From positions 1 through 37,270 of the forward strand of contig JADZFV010000001.1 of the NCBI GenBank assembly GCA_020854255.1: a stretch of 37,270 nt of DNA, given 5' to 3'. The translations under genes and the position numbers were made by a program. Positions 23,490 to 30,527 of the stretch are shown one piece after another (positions within the stretch are counted from its first letter, which is position 1; every line of letters starts with the position of its first letter). This stretch comes from Candidatus Melainabacteria bacterium. GTDB lineage: Bacteria; Cyanobacteriota; Vampirovibrionia; Obscuribacterales; Obscuribacteraceae. The notes under the pieces are model-generated. The model worked only from the letters and a program-made list of their open reading frames with translations. It did no database searches and was not told where the DNA came from.

Positions 23490-26378
23490 TCAGTCGCCCT
23501 CACCGGCCAACAACTCTTCTATATGCCTGCACAATAAGGCTGATTCTTCTTCAAAAACCTCGAGAGCGTTATGAGCTTCAATCCAGGCTTGACATTTTGA
23601 AAATCCTTCTATTTTTTGCACAAGGGCGTGCAGTGAATTTGCCTGCACGGACATGAATACAGGCTTCAGTTGATGTGCCAGCCATGAAACCTCTTTTTCG
23701 TCACGAGCGGCAATAGCCTTTTTAAGAGAGACCAAATCATCTGGTGCTTGCTGGAGAAAGACAGTCAGCAACTCCAGGGCGATAGTTCTAGCGCCCAGCT
23801 GCTTGGTTATTTCGGGCAAATCAATTGGCGGCGCGGGCGGATGCTGATCTTCAGGGATTGCGCCGGAATGATTGGAAATTTCAATTCCGTCCTTGAGACC
23901 CGTATCGACAGGAATCCATTTCTCCAATATGTTTTTGAGCCGCACTGGATCGACAGGCTTGCTCAAGTAGTCGTCCATGCCGGCGGCCAGGCACTGTTCT
24001 CTGCTCCCTTCAATTGCATGTGCTGTCATGGCGATGATTGGAATGTGTTTGCCGGTTCGCGTCTCAATTTTTCTAATAGCGCGAGCAGCATCAAATCCAT
24101 CTAATACCGGCATTTGGCAATCCATAAACACAAGTGCATATGGAATTCTTTGCATGAGCTCCAGCGCTAATTGGCCATTCTGTGCTATTTGAGCTTCAAA
24201 CCCCAGGTCCCTCAGTAGCATCAATGCCACTTCTTGATTGATTGGGTGATCCTCGGCAACCAGGAGCAGTTCTTGCCTTTTCTCCGGATGCTCCGCGACG
24301 ACTGCTCGAGCTGCCAGCGTTTGTAATTTCAGCGCATTACTATCGCAGTCCTGGATTGCCGACGAAATACAATCAAGTAATTGAGACTGCTTTATCGGCT
24401 TCGTCAAATAACCATTAAACCCCAATGAAATCGCCTCTTCGCCGGTACCGGGCTTATCGAAAGCCGTCACGAGAATCAGCCTTGTATCCTTCAGAGCCTG
24501 GTCTTCGCGAATCACCTTTCCCAGTTGCAAGCCATCTGTCTCGGGCAAGCAAAGGTCGATTATGGCAACTGAATACGGATCGCTTTTGGCCGCACCGCGT
24601 AGAATCTCGAGTGCTGCTTCGGCATTCGATGCCGTGCCGTTGCGCATGCCCCAATAGACGAGATAATTGTGAAGTATGTCTCGGGCATTCTCTTCATCAT
24701 CGACGACCAGAACACGAAGATCGCTCAAGTCCGGATTGACGCGGCTGTCGGCCGAGTGCAAGTTGCCTCTCTCTAGTGGGACGGAGAACCAAAAAGTCGA
24801 CCCGTGACCTCTCACGCTGTGCACACCTATCTCACCCTTCATGAGTTCCACCAGGCTTTTAGAGATACTCAGGCCAAGACCACTACCGCCAAACTTTCTA
24901 GAATGCGATTCATCCATTTGAACGAACGGTTGATAAAGCTGGTTGATTTCCTGCTTGCTCATGCCGATTCCCTTGTCGGTTACCGAAAATTTGATTCTCA
25001 CGACATTATCGTGATGAGACTCCAGAGTCGCCCGTATCAATACTCCCCCTTGATCGGAAAACTTAATGGCGTTGGAGGCAAGATTCATCAATATCTGCCG
25101 AAGGCGACCCTGGTCTCCGTGCACCATCATTGGAATTTGCGGATCGATGAATGTCAAAAGATAAATGTCCTTTTGACGAGCCGCTGCTGCCAACAATTCG
25201 GCAATGCTTTCCACCAATTTTATCGGCGCGAATTCAACAACATCGAGCGCCAATTTGCCGGCTTCGATCTTGGAAAAATCGAGAATGTCATTGATTACCG
25301 ACAGCAGAGATTGTCCTGCCTCCTTTATCGTCGAAGCATACTCATGCTGTCTTTCTGTAAGTCCACTGCGCAGCAGGATTTCTGTCATACCGAAGATGCC
25401 GTTCATCGGTGTCCGTATCTCATGACTCATATTGGCTACAAAGTCCGATTTGAATCGAGATGCTTCCAGGGCCTGATCTCGTGCAGACAGGAGTGCTTTT
25501 TCGATTTCCTTGCGCTCGGTTATATCTTGTATGAATGCGCAAAATGTTATGGTGCCCGATGACTGCACCGGGAAAATAGATAACTCGATAGGAAATTCCG
25601 TGCCGTCTTTTCGCAGCGCAGACAACTCCATTCTTTTGTTGAGAACTCGGCCTTCGCCGGTTGTGGCAAAGTGCTTTACCCCGTGCATATGGGCATCGCG
25701 AAATTGCTGCGGTATGATTGTCTCTGTTAAAGTGCGCCCGATTATCTCCGCCTTCGACCAACCGAAGATTTTCTCAGCCTGCGCGTTCCAGTCTGTGATG
25801 ATGCTGTCATTGTTGATTGCCACAAAAGCGTCGTATGCACACTGGATAATCAATCTCGTGCGCTCTTCGCTATCATGTAAATGCTTTTCGGCTTGCTTTT
25901 GCTGCTCTAGAGATTCCTGACGCTGCCTGTTTGCCTCTTCCCATTGTTGTGAGCTGCGAATTGATAATGCCTTAGGGATAAACGACCACAGGAGTATCGC
26001 CGCGGCCGCGGAGAGCACGCCTGTGATCAAGTCCACTATTGCCTCGGCCCCGTAACTTTTGTGCCAAATCGTCCAGAGTTTCATGACGTGCGTGGTGCCG
26101 CACCAGAAAATGAAGGCGCAAAACAACAGGAAAGCCCAGTGGAAGGTCAGATCTTTCCGTTTTTGGACAAATATCCACAACGCCGCTGGTATCGAATAGC
26201 ACGAAAGAGCCACCAGTAAATTTCCAGCAATGAAGAAAGAAAGTAGTCGAGGATTCCAAGCAAGGCAAAATCCATCGGGCCTTAAACCGTCCGCTGTGGT
26301 GGTGCTATTAGCTGTGCACCCCGCCAGAACCAGAGTCAAAGCTAAGAAGCTGAACATCCTGGCAGACTTTTGAAACAT
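23490..26378 (-). CDS. Hybrid histidine kinase with ethylene-receptor-like membrane sensor, PAS, two receivers and Hpt
   Basis: A 962-residue multistep phosphorelay kinase. Residues 42-135 form three membrane helices that align with the ethylene-binding region of plant ETR1 (SIPAALWIFVQKRKDL, CAFIFWCGTTH, LWTIW). The two copper ligands are present as C93 and H97, but the position of ETR1 Asp25 is Asn53 and that of Tyr32 is Cys60. After a coiled coil comes a PAS domain (about 172-285), HisKA with H319 in MSHEIRTPMNG, and HATPase (NLASNAIKF, DKGIGM, GGSGLGL). Two receiver domains follow (D608, D753) and a C-terminal Hpt with H902 in AHQLK. A possible lipobox LVLAGC at the N-terminus might instead be the first helix. 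No output gene adjoins. Confidence 0.9.
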   Translation of the reverse strand: MFQKSARMFSFLALTLVLAGCTANSTTTADGLRPDGFCLAWNPRLLSFFIAGNLLVALSCYSIPAALWIFVQKRKDLTFHWAFLLFCAFIFWCGTTHVMKLWTIWHKSYGAEAIVDLITGVLSAAAAILLWSFIPKALSIRSSQQWEEANRQRQESLEQQKQAEKHLHDSEERTRLIIQCAYDAFVAINNDSIITDWNAQAEKIFGWSKAEIIGRTLTETIIPQQFRDAHMHGVKHFATTGEGRVLNKRMELSALRKDGTEFPIELSIFPVQSSGTITFCAFIQDITERKEIEKALLSARDQALEASRFKSDFVANMSHEIRTPMNGIFGMTEILLRSGLTERQHEYASTIKEAGQSLLSVINDILDFSKIEAGKLALDVVEFAPIKLVESIAELLAAAARQKDIYLLTFIDPQIPMMVHGDQGRLRQILMNLASNAIKFSDQGGVLIRATLESHHDNVVRIKFSVTDKGIGMSKQEINQLYQPFVQMDESHSRKFGGSGLGLSISKSLVELMKGEIGVHSVRGHGSTFWFSVPLERGNLHSADSRVNPDLSDLRVLVVDDEENARDILHNYLVYWGMRNGTASNAEAALEILRGAAKSDPYSVAIIDLCLPETDGLQLGKVIREDQALKDTRLILVTAFDKPGTGEEAISLGFNGYLTKPIKQSQLLDCISSAIQDCDSNALKLQTLAARAVVAEHPEKRQELLLVAEDHPINQEVALMLLRDLGFEAQIAQNGQLALELMQRIPYALVFMDCQMPVLDGFDAARAIRKIETRTGKHIPIIAMTAHAIEGSREQCLAAGMDDYLSKPVDPVRLKNILEKWIPVDTGLKDGIEISNHSGAIPEDQHPPAPPIDLPEITKQLGARTIALELLTVFLQQAPDDLVSLKKAIAARDEKEVSWLAHQLKPVFMSVQANSLHALVQKIEGFSKCQAWIEAHNALEVFEEESALLCRHIEELLAGEGD

Positions 26379-26736
26379 AGAGATGAGCCTTCAATTGAAA
26401 CATGCATCGCGGATCTCCATATTTGTTATTGTCTCATAGAGAGCAAGTGCCAAATTTTACACAGGAAAAAAACAATGAAGCGGGAGTCGATCTCGAGCTG
26501 GAGAAAATAGCTGTCTCGCGCACTGAAGCTGATGGCATTGCGCGGGAGGTTTAGCAAGACAGGGGGGGGCAGTATCTTTGTCTGCACGAACCGCGAGGAG
26601 AAGCGGAGGCAGCGCGGTTGTCAATTTTTCGCTTTCAGAACCAGCCGGAATTTCCAGTCAATCAGTGTCACTTTAAATGGTGCCATGTCGGCGAGCCTCT
26701 CCAGTCACAATCAAGCCCTTCTGGGTTTGTCTAACA
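26379..26736. other. Intergenic region between rhomboid-TPR and hybrid kinase
   Basis: 358 bases. It contains a candidate 21-residue reading frame with a strong ribosome binding site (listed separately) followed by an inverted repeat AACCGCG (26589-26595)/CGCGGTT (26613-26619). A run of seven or more G lies near 26563. Nothing else recognisable. Confidence 0.4.
26621..26686 (-). CDS. Candidate 21-residue small protein
   Basis: ATG at 26686 preceded by GGAGAGG (26702-26696) at nine bases, a better Shine-Dalgarno than most annotated neighbours have. The product is basic and partly hydrophobic (starts MAPFKVTLIDWKF). It lies 50 bases downstream of the rhomboid-TPR stop on the same strand, and an inverted repeat follows its stop. 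It could be a real small protein or chance. Confidence 0.25.
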   Translation of the reverse strand: MAPFKVTLIDWKFRLVLKAKN

Positions 26737-28194
26737 TTAATGCTTGTTGCCTGCGCGGCTTAAGCTTGCTTCCCATGATTCCGGCTCGTATCTCAGCCTT
26801 TGCGCTTCGAAACGATCGGCGGCCGCTTCTTTTTCCTTGCCCAGGCGTTCGTTGACAAGAGCGCGGTGGAAAAGTGCGGCCCCGTCCTTAGGGTCCAGCT
26901 TTGCAGCTTTCGTCAGGTCTTCGGTCGCCAACTTATGTTCGCCCAATTGCAAATAGCAGAGTCCCCTGGTGTCCAATGCCAAAGCCAGCTCCGGTGCCAG
27001 TGCAAGTGCCTTGTTGCAGTCTTCGATTGCAGTTTGCCAACTGCCCAGGACAGCATATGACCAGGCGCGATTATTGTATGCGACAGGATTTTTGGGATCG
27101 AGACCGATTGCAGTATTAATGTCTTCGATTGCCAACCCTTCACTGTTTTGGCAGTGGCGAACATATCCACGTCCCAGATAAACTTCCGGACTAGCGGGAT
27201 CAAGAGCCAGTGCGCTGTTGCAATCTTCAATGGCGTCTTCGTGTCGCCCGAGTTTGCAATATGCATTGGCGCGTTTGAGGTAAATTTCAACACTTGCAGA
27301 ACGAGCCGCCGCCGCATTTAAGCAGGTGAGCGCTTCTTGGTACTTCTTCTCTTTCAAAAGCGGCAAGGCATTTTGAAAGTCGAGCATAGCCAGAAATTGA
27401 GGGTTGGTGCGCACGCTGAAATACTCAGCGCTTGTTGCCAGTATGAGCGCTGTCAGTGATACTCCGACAACGGCTGAATCTCTCTTGTTCCATGTCGCTT
27501 TCAGGTCTTGCCTGAAAAAGTTGGACAGCAACGCACCGGCAAGAAATCCGCCCAGGTGCGCGGCATTGTCTATGCCCGGAATGAATGCGCCGTATACGCA
27601 GCTGATCACTACGGCGATCATGAGCATGACCCTGGCCGGGCGAAGAATTTCTTTTAGACTGAACCCGCTGCCCAAGACCGACTCTTCAACAAAACATCCG
27701 AAAAGACCGAAGAGCGCACCGGACGCGCCGGCACTTACTTGCAAAGGATTCCAGACCAGGCTGGAAAGAGACCCCGCCACTCCGGAGAGCATGTAGAGAG
27801 CAAACATGCGCCGGCTGCCCAGCAGGTTTTCCGCGTATGGACCGAGATTGAAGAGAACATAGAGATTGATGGCCAGATGAAAGACACTTACATGCAAAAA
27901 TGTATTGCTTATTATTCGCCAGGGCTCGCCACCCAGGGTGAGTGGTCCGAAGTTGGCGCTCCAATCGATCAATGTTTGCTCTGTCGGTACAAGAATCGAG
28001 CGTGCGGAAGTCAGAAAAACCAGCATGATGAAAACAATCATGTTGGCAGCGAACAGCGCTGCAGTCACAGGCGCCTGCTGCAAAAGAGTTGCCGGCTTCA
28101 CGGTGCTTTCGGTTTTTTCCGGCGCTGTCTCATCAAACAGTTTCGGAGCCGACTGCCCCTCCGTAGTTTCCGGAGCTGATTGCTCTTCGGTCAT
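26737..28194 (-). CDS. Rhomboid-family intramembrane serine protease fused to TPRs
   Basis: A 485-residue protein. A Glu/Pro/Ser-rich cytosolic N-terminus (1-40) is followed by a six-helix rhomboid domain (about 43-250). The catalytic Ser158 lies in GASGALFG and His213 in AAHLGGFLAG. The oxyanion/helix-2 residues H106 and N110 lie in HLAINLYV, and the loop-1 WR motif in PWRIISNTFLH. All point to an active intramembrane protease. After another helix (about 243-262) come about five tetratricopeptide repeats (about 270-460), with GRHEDAIEDCNSALALDPAS and NPVAYNNRAWSYAVLGSWQ as clear units. The TPRs would bind a partner or present substrates. The ATG at 28194 lacks a clear ribosome binding site. 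Confidence 0.9.
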   Translation of the reverse strand: MTEEQSAPETTEGQSAPKLFDETAPEKTESTVKPATLLQQAPVTAALFAANMIVFIMLVFLTSARSILVPTEQTLIDWSANFGPLTLGGEPWRIISNTFLHVSVFHLAINLYVLFNLGPYAENLLGSRRMFALYMLSGVAGSLSSLVWNPLQVSAGASGALFGLFGCFVEESVLGSGFSLKEILRPARVMLMIAVVISCVYGAFIPGIDNAAHLGGFLAGALLSNFFRQDLKATWNKRDSAVVGVSLTALILATSAEYFSVRTNPQFLAMLDFQNALPLLKEKKYQEALTCLNAAAARSASVEIYLKRANAYCKLGRHEDAIEDCNSALALDPASPEVYLGRGYVRHCQNSEGLAIEDINTAIGLDPKNPVAYNNRAWSYAVLGSWQTAIEDCNKALALAPELALALDTRGLCYLQLGEHKLATEDLTKAAKLDPKDGAALFHRALVNERLGKEKEAAADRFEAQRLRYEPESWEASLSRAGNKH

Positions 28195-28659
28195 TATCAG
28201 TTTTGCCTGTTGCTTGATATCGCAAGATCATAGCTGATTGCACTCGGCTCCGCCCGCCATTATTTCGTTAATCCACCGAATTTATTAGTTGCTAAAGGCC
28301 AGCTTCCAACCCAATTTGTTGAACGTAATCAGCTTCCGGTTTTTGTTCAGCCGTGCTCCAGCCCGCAGGAAGTGCAGAAAAACTGATACCATATATAGTG
28401 TCAAAGCTGCTCGTGCGCCGAAAGCGCCAGCCTGTGGGGTTGTTGCTCGAAACCCTTGCTGGGGCGTGCTTACGAAATGCTTGACAACGAATGATCAGCG
28501 TGGTTTAGTTGAAGAATGCAAGTGAGACCTGCGTGGGTCGCTTAACCCTATAGTACCGCCGCCACATCTAAGGATCTCGCGGTGGGTCAAACATCGGTTT
28601 CTCATTTGCATAGCGAAAACACTCAGTACACAATCACGTATCACTCTCGGAGCTACACG

Positions 28660-28722
28660 ATGATCAAGAGTTTTTCTGTCTTAAAACTTCGCCTGGCCGA
28701 GGAACGTGGTCCGCCTGCCTGA
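28660..28722 (+). CDS. Candidate 20-residue leader peptide
   Basis: ATG at 28660 preceded by GGAG with a seven-base spacer, encoding a basic 20-residue peptide (MIKSFSVLKLRLAEERGPPA). The end ERGPPA has two consecutive Pro codons, which can slow ribosomes. A perfect hairpin follows 31 bases after its stop and the glycosyltransferase starts 142 bases after the stop. Together they look like a translated leader, but the hairpin has no T-run. Confidence 0.3.
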   Translation: MIKSFSVLKLRLAEERGPPA

Positions 28723-28753
28723 AGTCTGACTATCTAGAAATAATCAATTCGTA

Positions 28754-28785
28754 AGAGAGAGCAACAGGATCCAATTGCTCTCTCT
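28754..28785 (+). other. Perfect 11-bp hairpin upstream of glycosyltransferase gene
   Basis: Arms AGAGAGAGCAA (28754-28764) and TTGCTCTCTCT (28775-28785), ten-base loop CAGGATCCAA. It could end a short upstream RNA or shape the glycosyltransferase leader. Confidence 0.5.
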
Positions 28786-28864
28786 GCGTACTTTAATGAT
28801 TCCGTATTGCAGGCTGTCAAAAAAGTTACTATAGTCGGCAGTCGAGGTTGCCGGGGCGTTTCAG

Positions 28865-30421
28865 TTGACAGTACCTGATCTCGAATATGTCGACCGCAAT
28901 TCGGACAGAAGATTTTGGTCGAATTGGCTCTCCAATCGTCCGCAAAAGCGCGCAGTTCTGTCGTTGTGTATCCTACTGGCGATAGTTGCTCTTGGTCTGC
29001 TTTTTCGACTTAATGAGCTGGGCAAGTACGGACTCTTCGGGGATGAAATTTACAGCATCCTGGTTGCTACCGGAAAGGGCGACCCGGAATTAATCGCTTT
29101 CGACTCGATTCGTCCCGTCTACTTTTTTTTGCTCAGGCAATGGATGAATTTCGGAGACAGTGAAGAATGGTTGAGGCTGCTTTCCGTAATTTTCGGCACT
29201 GCAAATATATTTCTCACTTACTATCTATCCACGCTCGTGTCCGGCAGAAAAGTTGCACTGGTCGCGGCGGCACTCATGGCTGTCTCGCCTATGGAAGTGC
29301 ACTATTGCCAGCTCGTCCGCATGTACACGCTCGGCAGTTTCTTCGCTTTGCTGGGCAGCATCGTTTTCATAAAAGCCTGGCAAACAGGCAAAAAACAGTT
29401 GATGTTTGTCTGGGCGGCGGTTAGAACTTTGATGGTTTGGACTCTTCCTTTGACCGCGGTTTTGCTGGGTTGTGATATCGCACTGTCCCTTTGGAAAGAA
29501 CGCAAAAGCAAGCTGATGTCGACTGTGATCGCTTGTTTTGTTGCCGTCATAGCGCTTTATCTCTCTTTTGCCTGGAAGATGCCGGTCCTTACGGCTCACA
29601 GTGCCTATGACGAGTGGCGATACGGTTTGCCCGTGCCGCAGATAGCCGACGCGCTCATGATGTTTGTCAATTTTACAAGTACGGCGTTGCCCATTCAGGA
29701 ATGCGAAGGACCTTGCGAAGGTGGCATGCTGGCTGATTTATATTCATCTGTTGTACTCTGTTTAATTACCACATCCTTTCTGCCTGCCGCCAGAGAGCGG
29801 TGGCTTATATGGTGCTCTGCCTGGGCGATCCTGCCAATTTTACTTGCACTGGTGGCGTCGCAGTTTACTGCTTCATTTGTGATTACGCGCTATTTGATGT
29901 TTGCGTCGCCCTTCGCTTTTATTATTATCGCGGCAGGCTGGGTCGAGTTGTGGAAGCCCTGGAAACTTCGCATCCTTTCCATTTTGATAGCCGTCTTGTA
30001 TGTAGCAATCATGTGGATGAACCTGGCACATCTTTTCACTCATCCGGTCTCTGAAGATTGGCGTGAAACTTCCCGGTTTATTCAGGCGCATGAAAAACCT
30101 GGCGACAAGGTAATTATCTGGAATTATCATTCGCATTATCTGTTCAACTACTACTATAGAGGAAAAAATAGGGCGTACGATGTCATCGTTGGCCACGTGC
30201 TCGACAAGGAAAAGACCAGGCTGGCTGACGTCAAGCTTGATGTGCCTGGTCTGCAAAAAATCTCAGGACGAACCTGGTTTGTTATCAGAGAAGCGCCGCA
30301 AAACTGGCTTCTTGCCTGGATGATATACAAGACGTTCAAGCAGCACCTTAAGAACAACTACAAAGTGCTCGAATACAACAAACTCGGGCGCACGGATCTG
30401 TACCTGGTTACCGACAAATGA
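28865..30421 (+). CDS. GT-C fold membrane glycosyltransferase (family 39/83-like)
   Basis: A 518-residue polytopic membrane protein of the dolichyl/undecaprenyl-phosphate-mannose type glycosyltransferase superfamily. About ten membrane helices are visible. The first extracytoplasmic loop carries the typical acidic pair (LFGDEIYS, D60-E61) and the SIRPVYFFLLRQW block. AVSPMEVHYCQLVRMY corresponds to the conserved amphipathic loop (cf. Ser-Pro and Arg-Met-Tyr in family members). The C-terminal soluble domain (about 400-518) has VIIWNYHSHYLFNYYY. Such enzymes transfer a sugar from a polyprenyl-phosphate donor to lipid A, proteins or cell-wall glycans outside the membrane. The start is TTG at 28865 with GGGGCG upstream; no ATG is available. 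The acceptor is unknown. Confidence 0.82.
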   Translation: MTVPDLEYVDRNSDRRFWSNWLSNRPQKRAVLSLCILLAIVALGLLFRLNELGKYGLFGDEIYSILVATGKGDPELIAFDSIRPVYFFLLRQWMNFGDSEEWLRLLSVIFGTANIFLTYYLSTLVSGRKVALVAAALMAVSPMEVHYCQLVRMYTLGSFFALLGSIVFIKAWQTGKKQLMFVWAAVRTLMVWTLPLTAVLLGCDIALSLWKERKSKLMSTVIACFVAVIALYLSFAWKMPVLTAHSAYDEWRYGLPVPQIADALMMFVNFTSTALPIQECEGPCEGGMLADLYSSVVLCLITTSFLPAARERWLIWCSAWAILPILLALVASQFTASFVITRYLMFASPFAFIIIAAGWVELWKPWKLRILSILIAVLYVAIMWMNLAHLFTHPVSEDWRETSRFIQAHEKPGDKVIIWNYHSHYLFNYYYRGKNRAYDVIVGHVLDKEKTRLADVKLDVPGLQKISGRTWFVIREAPQNWLLAWMIYKTFKQHLKNNYKVLEYNKLGRTDLYLVTDK

Positions 30422-30425
30422 TTTG

Positions 30426-30527
30426 TAGGGGCGATGCCACGCATCGCCCGGTTCTGGTTACCGAACACAAGTCGGGTGACGCATCGCGTCCCCCGTCCGG
30501 GCGTTCAGCGCATGCCTCGCCCCTGCG
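30426..30527. repeat. REP/MITE-like palindromic element C
   Basis: Fills the gap between two convergent genes. It starts TAGGGGCGATGCC, identical to the start of element A, with GGCGATGC-CAC-GCATCGCC forming a perfect hairpin at 30430-30448. Near the other end GCATGCCTCGCCCCTGC (30510-30526) is an imperfect inverted copy of the start. No coding capacity. Confidence 0.5.

Larger units (their letters stand above)
28195..28864. other. 670-base divergent intergenic region
   Basis: This is the longest gap in the window. Only the last 200 bases show structure: a candidate 20-codon leader frame (28660-28722) with good ribosome binding site, then an 11-bp perfect hairpin (28754-28785), then the glycosyltransferase start. 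I compared it by eye with RNase P, tmRNA, 4.5S RNA and common riboswitch consensus strings and saw no match. Longer reading frames within it have no convincing starts. Confidence 0.45.

Noticed and set aside
26532-26855. 107-codon plus-strand frame between kinase and rhomboid genes
   Set aside because: Overlaps the 3' end of the rhomboid-TPR gene antisense; composition looks like a shadow frame.
28289-28525. 78-codon plus-strand frame in the long intergenic gap
   Set aside because: No ribosome binding site, Arg/Ala/Cys-rich random-looking product, no homology recognised.
28501-28800. Possible structural RNA (RNase P, tmRNA, SRP RNA, riboswitch)
   Set aside because: None of the conserved strings of these RNAs that I know were found; only a simple hairpin is visible.
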